NCBI RefSeq assembly: GCF_035989285.1
Contig: NZ_CP108513.1
Span: 1,116,001-1,180,000, forward strand
Length of the DNA stretch: 64,000 bases
Direction: 5' to 3'
From: Streptomyces sp. NBC_01235
GTDB lineage: Bacteria > Actinomycetota > Actinomycetes > Streptomycetales > Streptomycetaceae
Every line of letters starts with the position of its first letter. Positions within the stretch are counted from its first letter, which is position 1. The notes below the pieces were generated by a model, which saw only the letters and a list, made by a program, of their open reading frames with translations, had not been told where the DNA came from and did no database searches. The position numbers were made by a program, and so were the translations under genes. Positions 16,372 through 25,263 of the stretch are shown in pieces.

Positions 16372-16911
16372 GTGATCACCAACCCAAGCAGGCACTGCGC
16401 GGTGGAGCTTCAGGCCCTGCCGTCGCGGATCGGCCAGGTCCGCAGAATCGTATCGGCGCAGTTGCGCTACTGGCATATGGATCCGCTCATAGACCGGGCC
16501 GCGCTCGGCGTGACGGAGCTGTTGACCAACGTCCACCTGCACGCTCAGCCCGACAAGGTGTGCGTGGTGGAGATGGAACTGCTGACCGACCGGCTCACCG
16601 TCTCCGTGCGCGACCACGACCCGCGTCTGCCGGTCGCGGGAGAGATGAAGGACGCCGCGGCCCTCGCCACCTGTGGGCGCGGGCTCGCAATGGTGGCCGC
16701 GGTGAGCGAGAGCTGGGGCGCCCGGCCTGACGGCGAGTCCGGCAAGGTCGTGTGGTTCACGCTGCCGACGCCCGTCGCCGCGCGCGAACTGTCGGCGCGT
16801 CCGCCGCGTCGCACGCCCCGGGAGCAGGTCTCGCCCCGGTTCACCGAGGTCGTCTCCGTCGACGATCTGCGGCCCGCACATGCTCCCGCCCGGTCGGCCG
16901 TCGTCGGCTGA
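16372..16911 (+). CDS. ATP-binding regulatory protein (RsbW-like HATPase_c anti-sigma type)
   Basis: 179 residues with a GHKL ATPase fold. The N-box is ALGVTELLTNVHLHA, the G1 region is VRDHDPRLP and the G2 region is ATCGRGLAMVAAVSE. Streptomyces encodes dozens of these single-domain proteins; they act as anti-sigma kinases or phosphatase partners in SpoIIE-type switches. No cognate sigma or anti-anti-sigma gene is adjacent. The GTG at 16372 is chosen because GGGGAG (16358-16363) is 8 nt upstream and the conserved domain starts shortly after. Confidence 0.82.
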   Translation: MITNPSRHCAVELQALPSRIGQVRRIVSAQLRYWHMDPLIDRAALGVTELLTNVHLHAQPDKVCVVEMELLTDRLTVSVRDHDPRLPVAGEMKDAAALATCGRGLAMVAAVSESWGARPDGESGKVVWFTLPTPVAARELSARPPRRTPREQVSPRFTEVVSVDDLRPAHAPARSAVVG

Positions 16912-16994
16912 CCGGGCGGTGACCCCGCCTTCGGGCGTACGTCGCCCGGTGCGGCCGTGGCCTGCGCCCTGGGCGCAGGCCATGTCGGCGTACG

Positions 16995-19556
16995 TCACTC
17001 GGTGGCGATGGCGCGCAGCACGTCAAGGCGTGCCGCGCGCCGCGCCGGGCGCAGGCCCGCGAGGGCTCCGGCGGCGACGCCCACCAGGGCGACCACGGCG
17101 AGTTGGGCGGGCGGCACCGCGAAGGCGAAGGCGCTGTCGCTCGCCCCGTCGGAGGCCCGGACGAGCACCCAGCCGAGGAAGGCGCCGAGGGCCAGGCCGC
17201 CCACCGTGCCGAACGCGGCGACCAGGACTGATTCCCAGCGGACCATCGCCCTCAGCTGGGACCGGGTCTGGCCGACCGCCCGGAGCAGGCCGAGTTCGCG
17301 GGTGCGTTCGTGGATCGCGAGGGTCAGCGTGTTGGCGATGCCGAGGAGCGCGATGAGGACGGCGAGGGCGAGCAGGGCGTAGACGAGGGTGAGCATCATG
17401 TCGATGCCGCCGGCCGAGGACTGCGCGTACTCGTCGCGGGTCTGCACCTCGGGGTTGCCGTAGTGCGCGGCCACCTTCTCCACCGCCGCCTTGCCCGCGT
17501 CCGTGCTCACGCCGTCCTTGAAGGAGACGGCGAGGAGGGTGTCGGCGTCCTGGGTGCGGTGCGGGGCCCAGGCCGCGCGGGTGATGACGTAGTCGCCGGC
17601 GAGTTCGGAGCGGCCGTAGACCGCGCGGACGGTGAAGGTCTTCTTCTCGCCGTCCGTGAAGGCGAGTCGGGCGGTGTCACCGGTGGTGAGGTGCCGGCGG
17701 TCGGCCTCCGTGCGGGTGATGGCGATGCCGTCGGTGCCGAGGGCGTCCAGGTCGCCCTGGACGGTGCCGAGGTCGAAGGTGCGCCGCAGGGCAACCGGGT
17801 CGGTGACGGTCAACGCCCGTCCTTTGCCGTCGACTTCGGCGACTCCCCTGCCGAGCCCGACGGCCGTGTCCACCTCGGGCAGCCTGCCGACGGCCGGGGC
17901 GAGCTTCGGACTGAGTCCGCTGCCGCCCGCGCCGAAGGAGGGGGTACTGACGGCGACGTCGCCCGCGAAGGAGCGGGAGACCGTCTGGTCCATGGTCGCC
18001 TTGAGCGAGGCCCCGAACACGGTGAACAGGGACACCACGGCGACGCCGATCATCAGGGCGCCGGCGGTGGCGGCCGTCCGCTTCGGGCTGCGCAGGGCGT
18101 TACGGCGGGCGAGGCCCCCGGTGACTCCCCGCAGCCGGTCGAGGGGGCTGCCGAGGAGACGTACGGCCGTGCTGGAGGCGACCGGGCCGAGGACCACGAA
18201 GGCGACCAGGGCCAGGACGGCTCCGCCTCCCGCCAGCCACACGGACGGGGAGACGAGGACACCGGTGAGGGTCATGGCGACAGCGAGCGCGACCAGGCCC
18301 GCGCCGATGACCGCCCGCAGGCGTGAGGCGCCGGAGGAGTCCACGGCCGTCTCGCGCAGCGCGGCCAGCGGAGCGGTGCGGCCGGCGCGTACGGCGGGCA
18401 TCAACGCGGAACCCAGGCAGACCAGGGCACCGACCGCGAGGGGGAGGATCACGGAGAGGGCGCTGATCACCAGGTCGCCCTCGGGGAAGGGGAATCCGAT
18501 GGCCGGGAACAGCGCCTGGAGGCCGGCCGCGATGCCGACGCCGCCCGCGATGCCGGCCGCCGAGGCGGTCACGGCGACGGCGCTCGCCTCGACGAGGGTG
18601 GCGGCGGTGACCTGGCGGCGGGACGCGCCGAGAGCACGCAACAGGGCGTTCTCACGAGTGCGTTGGGCGACGACGATCGCGAACGTGTTGTGGATGGAGA
18701 ACGTCGCGACCAGCAAGGCCACTCCGGAGAAGACCAGCAGGAACGTGGTGAAGATCGTCAGGAACTGACTGTCGATCATGTCGGTGTTCTCCTGCGCCGC
18801 CTGCCGGCCGGTGATGGCCTCGACGCCCTTGGGGAGTACGGGAGTCAGCCGGTCGACGAGCTCCGACTGTCGCACACCGGAGTCGGCGCGCACGACGATG
18901 CTCGCCGCCTGGCCGGGCCTGGCGGTGAGGTACTTCTCGGCGTCGGCGCGGGTCATGCCGGTGTAGGTCACCTGGGCCATGCCGTCCTCGCCGCCGAAGG
19001 TCGCGAGGCCGACGATCGTGACGCGCACGGGGTCGGGTGTACGGAGCGTGGTGATGTCGCCGATCTTCAGGCCGCCCTTGTCGGCGGTGCCGCGGTTGAC
19101 GACGACCTCGCCGGACCGGGCCGGGGCGCGGCCCTCGGCGAGCCGGTACGGGTTGAGCTTCGGGTCGGTGATCCAGTTGCCGGCGAGGGTGGGCGGGCCC
19201 TGGCCGCCGATCGGCTTGCCGTCGCTGCCGACGAGCTGGCCCGCGCCCTGGATGTCGGGTGCGGCGGCGGCGACGCCGGGGACGGCCTCCACCGTCCGGA
19301 CCAGGCCGGTGTCGACGGGTCGGCGCACGCCCTGGCTCTCGCCGGGTGTCGTGATGCTGTCGGCGCCCCGGACGACGGCGTCGGTGCCCGCGGTCGCGTT
19401 GCCGAACATCGAGTCGAAGTTCGCGCGCAGGGTGTCGCCCATGACGAGCGTTCCGGCGAGGAAGGCCACGCCGAGGAAGACCGCGAGGAAGGTCCCGGCG
19501 AAGCGGCGTCTGTGGGCCCGGAGCGAGGAGAGGCTCAGGCGGAAGGACGCGTTCAT
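16995..19556 (-). CDS. ABC transporter permease, FtsX/MacB type (two FtsX domains)
   Basis: 853 residues with the classical actinobacterial arrangement: an N-terminal helix (LSSLRAHRRRFAGTFLAVFLGVAFLAG), a large extracytoplasmic domain, four helices (~260-430), a second extracytoplasmic domain (~490-700) and three final helices with repeated LLRALG/LLRAVGQTRSQLR FtsX motifs. It pairs with the ATPase immediately upstream by a 4-bp ATGA overlap. Such exporters pump peptides, antibiotics or lipoproteins rather than importing. Substrate unknown. Confidence 0.9.
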   Translation of the reverse strand: MNASFRLSLSSLRAHRRRFAGTFLAVFLGVAFLAGTLVMGDTLRANFDSMFGNATAGTDAVVRGADSITTPGESQGVRRPVDTGLVRTVEAVPGVAAAAPDIQGAGQLVGSDGKPIGGQGPPTLAGNWITDPKLNPYRLAEGRAPARSGEVVVNRGTADKGGLKIGDITTLRTPDPVRVTIVGLATFGGEDGMAQVTYTGMTRADAEKYLTARPGQAASIVVRADSGVRQSELVDRLTPVLPKGVEAITGRQAAQENTDMIDSQFLTIFTTFLLVFSGVALLVATFSIHNTFAIVVAQRTRENALLRALGASRRQVTAATLVEASAVAVTASAAGIAGGVGIAAGLQALFPAIGFPFPEGDLVISALSVILPLAVGALVCLGSALMPAVRAGRTAPLAALRETAVDSSGASRLRAVIGAGLVALAVAMTLTGVLVSPSVWLAGGGAVLALVAFVVLGPVASSTAVRLLGSPLDRLRGVTGGLARRNALRSPKRTAATAGALMIGVAVVSLFTVFGASLKATMDQTVSRSFAGDVAVSTPSFGAGGSGLSPKLAPAVGRLPEVDTAVGLGRGVAEVDGKGRALTVTDPVALRRTFDLGTVQGDLDALGTDGIAITRTEADRRHLTTGDTARLAFTDGEKKTFTVRAVYGRSELAGDYVITRAAWAPHRTQDADTLLAVSFKDGVSTDAGKAAVEKVAAHYGNPEVQTRDEYAQSSAGGIDMMLTLVYALLALAVLIALLGIANTLTLAIHERTRELGLLRAVGQTRSQLRAMVRWESVLVAAFGTVGGLALGAFLGWVLVRASDGASDSAFAFAVPPAQLAVVALVGVAAGALAGLRPARRAARLDVLRAIATE

Positions 19557-20317
19557 GACGGCACCTCGAAGGCTTTCAGCCGGTCCAGCACGCGGTCGGC
19601 GGTCGGGGACTCCATCCGGTCGACGAGGCGTCCGTCGGCGAGGAAGACGACCTCGTCGGCGTGGGCGGCCGCGACCGGGTCGTGGGTGACCATGACGACC
19701 GTGCGTCCGGTCCGGCGCACGGTGCGGGCCAGCAGCCCGAGCACCTCTCCCCCGGCACGGGAGTCGAGGTTGCCGGTGGGCTCGTCGGCGAACACGACGT
19801 CCGGCCGGCCGGCGAACGCCCGGGCCACGGCGACGCGTTGCTGCTGGCCCCCGGAGAGCTCCGAGGGCCGGTGGTGGAGACGGTCGCGCAGGCCGACCAC
19901 GTCGACGATTTCGTCGAGGGCGTCGATCTCCGACCGGCCGCGCTCGCCCGCCAGGTCCAGCGGCAGCCGGATGTTCTCCTCGACGGTCAGGGTCGGCACC
20001 AGGTTGAACGCCTGGAAGACGAAGCCGATCCGGTCGCGGCGCAGGAGCGTGAGACGGCGGTCGTCCAGGGCGCCCAGTTCGGTGTCGCCGACGTACGCGG
20101 CGCCCGAGGTGAGGGTGTCCAGGCCGGCCGCGCAGTGCATCAGGGTGGACTTGCCGGAGCCCGACGGGCCCATGATCGCGGTGAACCGTCCGGCCGGGAA
20201 GGCCACGCTCACCCCGTCCAGGGCCCGTACGGCGGTGTCGCCGACGCCGTACACCTTCACGGCGTCGACGACCCGCGCGGCGTTTCGTGTGGCGGTCGTG
20301 GCGGTCGCGGTGCTCAT
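19553..20317 (-). CDS. ABC transporter ATP-binding protein (MacB/LolD type)
   Basis: 254 residues: Walker A GPSGSGKS (~50), Q-loop FQAFNLVPTLT, signature LSGGQQQRVAVARA (~153), Walker B VVFADEPTGNLD (~175), H-loop VTHD. It energises the FtsX-type permease downstream (ATGA overlap) and itself overlaps the SHOCT gene upstream by 4 bp, so the three genes are translationally coupled. Confidence 0.92.
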   Translation of the reverse strand: MSTATATTATRNAARVVDAVKVYGVGDTAVRALDGVSVAFPAGRFTAIMGPSGSGKSTLMHCAAGLDTLTSGAAYVGDTELGALDDRRLTLLRRDRIGFVFQAFNLVPTLTVEENIRLPLDLAGERGRSEIDALDEIVDVVGLRDRLHHRPSELSGGQQQRVAVARAFAGRPDVVFADEPTGNLDSRAGGEVLGLLARTVRRTGRTVVMVTHDPVAAAHADEVVFLADGRLVDRMESPTADRVLDRLKAFEVPS

Positions 20318-20607
20318 GCCGCACCGCCCTTGCCCGTGCGGCCGAACTGCTCGTCCAGGACGGACAGCCGGCGCCAGTACTCGTCCTCGTCGATCTCGCC
20401 GGAGGCGAAGCGGCGGCCGAGGACCGCGAGGGGCGAGTCGCCGGTGGGGCGGGGGTCGCCGACCGCGTTCCAGGGGCCGCGGCGGCCGCGCCAGACGGTG
20501 CGGCGCAGGAGCGTGACGACGCCGATCACCACGGCCGCCCAGATCAGCGGGAAGAACAGGATCCACGGGCCGGGGCCGCCGCCGTCCCAATTCGCCAGAG
20601 TGTTCAT
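20314..20607 (-). CDS. Small membrane protein with C-terminal SHOCT domain
   Basis: 97 residues: one membrane helix (about 14-36, WILFFPLIWAAVVIGVVTLL) and a SHOCT motif (LAVLGRRFASGEIDEDEYWRRLSVL). SHOCT segments are short helical pairs thought to mediate oligomerisation. It is first in the exporter operon and shares a 4-bp overlap with the ATPase gene, so it is likely an accessory subunit. GAGGAG precedes the ATG at 20607. Confidence 0.8.
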   Translation of the reverse strand: MNTLANWDGGGPGPWILFFPLIWAAVVIGVVTLLRRTVWRGRRGPWNAVGDPRPTGDSPLAVLGRRFASGEIDEDEYWRRLSVLDEQFGRTGKGGAA

Positions 20608-20789
20608 CTCGGGTCATCTCCTCGGTGGGGTGTGCGGCGAGGCCTTCGTCGGGGCCTTCGTTCGATGTCTCGAGAGTCCCGCCGGGAGGGGGTCCGGGTC
20701 GTCGTACGGCCAGCGGCAGTGCGTGTACCTCCCCGGGAGTACGCGCGGGTGTCTTGGCTGCTCCTTGAGGCCCTTCACGTCTCGACTTC

Positions 20790-20809
20790 TGTAACTACTA
20801 GTATGTACA
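20790..20809. promoter_or_regulatory. 20-bp palindromic operator upstream of the TetR gene
   Basis: TGTAACTACTAGTATGTACA reads TGTA-nnn-ACTAGT-nnn-TACA, an imperfect palindrome. It overlaps the -10-like TACAGT (20806-20811), which is 6 nt before the TetR ATG. This is the geometry of TetR autorepression and it faces the exporter operon starting at 20607. Confidence 0.65.
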
Positions 20810-20817
20810 GTCGGGTC

Positions 20818-21384
20818 ATGAGCACTTCGGAGCGACTGATCGAGTCCACCCGGGAGCTGCTCTGGGAGCGCGGTTACGTGGGGACCAGCCCCAAGGCGAT
20901 CCTGGAGCGCGCCGGCGCCGGGCAGGGCAGCATGTACCACCACTTCAAGGGCAAGCCCGATCTCGCCCTGGCTGCGATCCGGCGGACGGCCGAGGAGACG
21001 TGGGCCGACGCCGAGGGAGTACTGAACGGGCCGGGCACGCCGTACGAGCGCATCGAGGCGTACCTCACGCGCGAGCGTGACGTGCTGCGGGGCTGTCCCA
21101 TCGGGCGGCTGACGATGGATCCGGAGGTGATCGCCAGCGCCGAGCTGCGCGAACCCGTCGACGAGACGATCGACCGGATCCGCGAGCGGCTCGCCCACCT
21201 CGTCGAAGAGGGCAAGGAGCAGGGGCAGTTCGGGCCCGGGGTGGACGGTGAGGCGATCGCCGCCACCGTCGTCGCGACCGTCCAGGGCGGGTACGTCCTG
21301 GCCCGCGCGTCGGGTTCGCCGGCCGCCTTCGACGCCGGGGTCCGCGGGCTGCTCTCCCTGCTCACCCCCCGTCCGGCCGGCTAG
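20818..21384 (+). CDS. TetR/AcrR-family regulator (likely controls the adjacent exporter)
   Basis: 188 residues. HTH: SERLIESTRELLWERGYVGTSPKAILERAGAGQGSMYHHFKGKPDLALAAI, with the YHHFKGK recognition pattern. The C-terminal ligand domain contains GCPIGRLTMD, seen in YcdC/LmrA-like repressors. It is divergent from the ABC exporter operon and its start is overlapped by the palindrome at 20790-20809; it probably represses both itself and the exporter. Leaderless start inferred. Confidence 0.88.
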   Translation: MSTSERLIESTRELLWERGYVGTSPKAILERAGAGQGSMYHHFKGKPDLALAAIRRTAEETWADAEGVLNGPGTPYERIEAYLTRERDVLRGCPIGRLTMDPEVIASAELREPVDETIDRIRERLAHLVEEGKEQGQFGPGVDGEAIAATVVATVQGGYVLARASGSPAAFDAGVRGLLSLLTPRPAG

Positions 21385-21392
21385 GAGGCCCG

Positions 21393-21977
21393 ATGCACGC
21401 CATGCAGTACGAACTCACACTGCCCGCCGACTACGACACACGCATCATCCACGCGCGCGTGGCGCGCGTCGGGCATCTCCTCGACGACTGGGAGGGGCTC
21501 GGCCTCAAGGCCTACCTGCTGCGCGAACGCGGGGTGCACGGTTCGCCGGTCAACCAGTACGCGCCCTTCTACCTCTGGAACACCGTGGGGGGCATGAACA
21601 CCTTCCTGTGGGGAGGCGGCTTCCAGGGACTGAGTGACGACTTCGGCCGGCCGGCGGTCCGTCAGTGGACGGGCCTCGCGTACGAGGAGGGCGTCGCCGC
21701 CGGTTCCGAGGCCCTGTTCGCCGTGCGGCGGCGTCGGCCGGTGCCGGACGGGGCGGTGCTCGCGGAGGTCGCGCGGGAGGCGGTGGACGAGGTCGCTCGG
21801 CGGGCACGGGAGGACGGGGCGGTGCTCGCGGCGGCGGCCATGGACACGAGCCGCTGGGAGACCGTGCACTTCTCGCTCTGGGAGCACGACACGCCCAAGG
21901 CCGACGGCGACCTGTTCCGTGTGCTGCACCTGTCCGCGCCGGGGCGGGCCGCCCTGCCCGGGGGCCGGCAGTGGTGA
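21393..21977 (+). CDS. DUF4865 family protein
   Basis: 194 residues, MHAMQYELTLPADYDTRIIHARV...LKAYLLRERG...VNQYAPFYLWNTVGGMNTFLWGGGFQGL, matching the DUF4865 family (putative ligand-binding, function unknown). AGGAGG (21383-21388) lies just upstream; an ATG at 21402 is an alternative start. It follows the TetR stop by 8 bp, so it may be in the TetR transcript. In other genomes this family often sits with oxidoreductases or LysR regulators, and the remnants of such genes lie just downstream here. Confidence 0.8.
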   Translation: MHAMQYELTLPADYDTRIIHARVARVGHLLDDWEGLGLKAYLLRERGVHGSPVNQYAPFYLWNTVGGMNTFLWGGGFQGLSDDFGRPAVRQWTGLAYEEGVAAGSEALFAVRRRRPVPDGAVLAEVAREAVDEVARRAREDGAVLAAAAMDTSRWETVHFSLWEHDTPKADGDLFRVLHLSAPGRAALPGGRQW

Positions 21978-22874
21978 GGCCGTCCGCACGGTGCTCGGGG
22001 CGTACCGGCCGAGCTGCTCGGCGTGTGCGACGCGCACGACCACCTGTTCTTCGCCGGTCCCCGGCTGCCCGGACAGGAGTTGCAGAGCGTCTCCGCGGCG
22101 CACGCCGAGCTGACCGCGTTCCGCGCGCGGGGCGGTGACGCCGTCGTGCAGTGGACGCCGTACGGCCTCGGGCGGCGCGCGGCCGAGTTGCCGGCGCTGT
22201 CCCGGGAGACCGGGGTGCACGTGGTGGCCGCGACGGGACTGCACCAGGGCGTGCACTACGACGAGGCCACGCTCGACGGGTTGCGCCGCCGACTCGCCGA
22301 GGTGTTCGTGGTCGAACCGACCGAGGGCATCGGGACGTCGGGCGTCCGGGCCGGGTCGGTGAAGGTCGCGGGCGGGTTCCACGCCCTCGACGCGCACACC
22401 CGCTGGACCATGACCGCCGCCGAGGCACATCACGCGACGGGCGCGCCCCTCGCCGTACACCTGGAGCTGGGCACCGGCGCGCTCGACGTACTCGACCTGC
22501 TGTGCGGGGAGTCGGGTGTGCCGCCGGACCGGGTGATCCTCGGGCACCTCAACCGCTCCCCCGACACGGTGGCCCACCGCCAGGTTGCCGAGGCGGGCTG
22601 CCGGCCGGCGTTCGACGGTCCGTCCCGCGCGCATCACGCCGTCGACTGGCGGATGCCGGAGGCCGTGCGGCCTCGCCGAGGCCGGGTTCGGCGACCGGCT
22701 GCTGCTGGGCGGCGGCACAACGACGGCGGCGGCCCGTTCGGTCGACGGCGCCCCCGGATGCCCTGTCTGCTGCGCCGGGTCCGGCCGCGGCCGGCGCTCG
22801 CCGTGGGCGAGGAACTCGCGGCGCGGCTCTTCACGGAGAACCCGGGGCGGGCCTTCGGCGTCGAGTGGCGCTGA
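21976..22874 (+). pseudogene. Phosphotriesterase-family (PTE) metal hydrolase, disrupted by three frameshifts
   Basis: Recognisable pieces occur in order in different frames. VRTVLG (21982-21999) is in one frame. GVCDAHDHLFF through AVDWRMPE (about 22020-22665) is in the next. GFGDRLLLGGGTTTAAARS (about 22685-22745) is in a third. MPCLLRRVRPRP to the end FTENPGRAFGVEWR is back in the second. The metal-binding HxH is intact (DAHDH), but the expected LGGD-T has become LGGG-T, losing a metal-ligand Asp. The substitution plus three indels suggest true decay. Family members are TIM-barrel hydrolases (lactonase/phosphotriesterase). Confidence 0.75.
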
Positions 22875-22903
22875 GCCACGGCCCGGCGGTGGGCCACCGT
22901 GGC
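22875..22903 (+). terminator. Hairpin after the phosphotriesterase remnant
   Basis: GCCACGG (22875-22881) pairs with CCGTGGC (22897-22903), immediately after the stop codon. No T-run follows; weak terminator candidate. Confidence 0.35.
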
Positions 22904-23008
22904 CCGATCGCATCGGTCCTTGTCCCACGGAGGCACTGGTCGGACACCGCGGGCGCCGCGAGGATGGGCAGCGACGGACGAACCCCGCAGGTGAGGAGCA
23001 GCACACCC

Positions 23009-23194
23009 ATGGCATTGGAGATGCGCGACCGCTGTGAGCGCTGCACGACGGCCGCTCTGCCGCCCGACGCACCGGCCCGGATCTGCTCCTACGAGTGCAC
23101 GTTCTGCGTGGCGTGCGGCGAGGCCATGCAGAGCGTCTGCCCCAACTGCGGTGGCGAGCTGGTGCCCAGGCCGCGCCGCGCCGTGGAGGTGTGA
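23009..23194 (+). CDS. DUF1272 domain-containing small zinc-ribbon-like protein
   Basis: 61 residues beginning MALEMRDRCERCTTALPPD-like sequence with eight cysteines in CERC, CSYECTFCVACG and CPNCGGELVPRP patterns, typical of DUF1272. The four CxxC-like pairs probably bind one or two metals. GAGGAG precedes the ATG. Function unknown. Confidence 0.85.
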   Translation: MALEMRDRCERCTTAALPPDAPARICSYECTFCVACGEAMQSVCPNCGGELVPRPRRAVEV

Positions 23195-23213
23195 CGGTGC
23201 GGCCGCGCGAGGC

Positions 23214-23636
23214 TCAGGTGGACGCCTGGTCGCTGTCCGTCATCGCGCCCCGGCCGTGCCGGCGGTCGACCTCGATCCAGGCGCCGACGCGGGAGCGGAC
23301 CCGGCCGGGGCAGGGCTTGCCCGTGCAGTGGGTGGAGATGCGGTCCATGTCGGCCAGGCCCTCGTCCTCGTGCGTCTCGACCACGCGGCCGATGAGAGTG
23401 ACGCGCGCCTACCAGTCGTCGCCGTCGAGGACGGAGAGGGTCAGGCGCGGGTCGCGGCCCGGCTGCTTCAGGCGGACCCGGCCCTCGTCCGGGCTGATCA
23501 GCACGCGGCCGTCCTGCCAGACGTACCGGGTGAGGGTCGAGACGGGGGCTCCGTCGGAGCGCAGGGTCGCCATCACGCAGGGGTTGGGGCGGCTCAGCAG
23601 CTCCACGGCCTCGGGCGGAAGCGGGGGCTGGGACAC
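23214..23636 (-). pseudogene. PPOX-class (F420/FMN) flavoprotein gene with an in-frame amber stop
   Basis: The reading MSQPPLPPEAVELLSRPNPCVMATLRSDGAPVS is a PPOX-class pyridoxamine-oxidase-like N-terminus. At 23409-23411 a TAG interrupts GDDW-stop-ARVTLIGRVVE, exactly where relatives have Tyr (TAC), and the frame continues to 23214 with a complete C-terminus. A single C-to-G change explains it. The gene starts 15 bp after the NAD-dependent dehydrogenase stop, so the two once formed an operon. The truncated product would be 75 residues. Confidence 0.75.
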
Positions 23637-23651
23637 GGTTCTCCTCCCGGG

Positions 23652-24536
23652 TCAGGCGTTCTCGTCGAAGCTGGCGAAGTAGGCGGCGGCCATGTCCTCG
23701 TCGCCGTGGCCCTGGGCGGCGGCCCGCTCCAGGCGTTCGGCGCTCGCGGCCGCCACGTCCAGACGGACGCCGTTCTCGCGGCCGGCCTCGACGATCAGAC
23801 GCGCGTCCTTCGCGGCCGTCGTCACCGCGAACTGGGCGGGCGAGAGCCGGTCGTCGAGGATCAGGCCCGTCTTCGCCCTCAGGTACCCCATGTCGAGCGG
23901 GCCGCCCGCGATCAGGTCGAAGAACGCGTTCGGGTCGACGTCCAGGGACTGCGACAGGGCGAGTACCTCGCCGGCCGCGGCGGTGGCCGCGATGACCCAG
24001 CTGTTGGCGACCAGCTTCAGCCGGGTGGCGCTGCCCGCGCCGCCGTCCTCGCCCGTCCACACCGTCCGCGCGCCGACGGCGTCCAGGACGGGGGCGATCG
24101 CGTCCCGGCCCGTCTGCGGGCCCGCCGCGAGCACGGTCAGCCGGCCGGCCTCGGCGGGCTGACGGGTGCCCAGCACCGGTGCGTCGAAGAAGACCAGGTC
24201 GTGTTCGCGGGCGAAGGCGGCCAGGTCCCCGATGGCCTCGATCCCGGCGGTCGTCGACTGCACCCAGGCCGCGCCGGCGCGCAGCGCGGGAGCGGCCTCC
24301 CGCATGACCTCCAGGGCGGCGGGGCCGTCGTAGAGCATGGTCAGGACGACGTCCGCGCCCCGGACGGCCTCGGCGGGGGTGTCGACGACGTGCACACCGT
24401 CCGAGGTGAGCGGCTCGGCCTTGGACCGGGTGCGGTTCCAGGCGCGCACGGTATGGCCGGCCCGGGCGAGGTTGCGGGCCATCGCGGCGCCCATGATGCC
24501 GGTCCCCAGGACACTCACGGTCAGTTGGTCTGTCAT
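23652..24536 (-). CDS. NAD(P)-dependent beta-hydroxyacid dehydrogenase (HIBADH/GLYR family)
   Basis: 294 residues. The N-terminal Rossmann motif is VLGTGIMGAAMARNLARAGH with WNRTRSK for cofactor choice (Arg suggests NADPH). DAPVLG and a catalytic Lys in GSATRLKLVANSW are typical of the 3-hydroxyisobutyrate dehydrogenase and succinic-semialdehyde reductase group. Length fits (290-300). It is divergent from the LysR remnant and upstream of the PPOX remnant. The substrate cannot be deduced. Confidence 0.88.
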   Translation of the reverse strand: MTDQLTVSVLGTGIMGAAMARNLARAGHTVRAWNRTRSKAEPLTSDGVHVVDTPAEAVRGADVVLTMLYDGPAALEVMREAAPALRAGAAWVQSTTAGIEAIGDLAAFAREHDLVFFDAPVLGTRQPAEAGRLTVLAAGPQTGRDAIAPVLDAVGARTVWTGEDGGAGSATRLKLVANSWVIAATAAAGEVLALSQSLDVDPNAFFDLIAGGPLDMGYLRAKTGLILDDRLSPAQFAVTTAAKDARLIVEAGRENGVRLDVAAASAERLERAAAQGHGDEDMAAAYFASFDENA

Positions 24537-24684
24537 GACGTCAACCTACTTCGACGCGGCGGCGACCGGGCCGTCCAGCCACGCCTGGTGGCCGTTGAGC
24601 CTCGGGTTCGGGCGTTCGTCGGCCGGGGCCGCGGCCGGGCGGCCGATCTGCGTCTCCTGGGTCAGGATCCGCACCCGGCCGCCG

Positions 24685-25190
24685 GGCAGGTGGAGGAGGC
24701 GCGGTCCGGCCGGTACGACCTGGTGATCGCCACGCGGCGGCCGCGCGGGCGTGCCCTGGAGTCGGTGCCGCCGGCCGACGAGGAGTACGTCCGGGCCGCC
24801 TCCCCCGTCTGGGCCCTGCGGGCCGCCGACCATCCGCAGGCCGCCGACCTGTGCTCTGCGCTGCGGGACGTCCCGCTGGTGACCCACGCCGAGGATCTCC
24901 CCATCGCCCACCCCTACCGGCGGACGGTCTTCGGCAAGCAGCTCACCGCCCGGGCGGCGGTCACGGTGCCGCACCTGTCCGCGGTGCTGTCGGCGGTCAA
25001 GGCGGGGCCGGCTACAGCCTCCTGCCGCACTCCCTGTGCCAGCAGTACCTGGAAGCGGGCCGCCTGGCGCAGTTCCACTTCCCCGAGGAGCCCCGCTCGA
25101 CACCCACTTCCTCGTCCAGCGCCCCGGGGCCGACGCCAACCCCGACGTCCTGCGGGTCCGCGACCGGCTGCGGACGGCGGCGCGGGGCCG
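24685..25190 (+). pseudogene. LysR-family regulator remnant (effector domain only, frameshifted)
   Basis: The sequence reads VEEARSGRYDLVIATRRPRGRALESVPPADEEYVRA, then DVPLVTHAEDLPIAHPYRRTVFGKQLTARAAVTVPHLSAVLSAVKAG in one frame. GYSLLPHSLCQQYLEAGRLAQFHFPEEP follows in a second, and LDTHFLVQRPGADANPDVLRVRDRLRTAAR in a third. This is a LysR substrate-binding domain. The HTH and first part of the effector domain are missing, two indels break the rest, and no stop separates its last frame from the lipoprotein ORF. It probably once controlled the divergent dehydrogenase. Confidence 0.72.
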
Positions 25191-25263
25191 GCGGCAAATG
25201 GCGGACGGGCCTTGTTCCTTGTTCGGGCAGGGGCCAGGATGTGGGTTGCTCAAGGGGGTGCAC

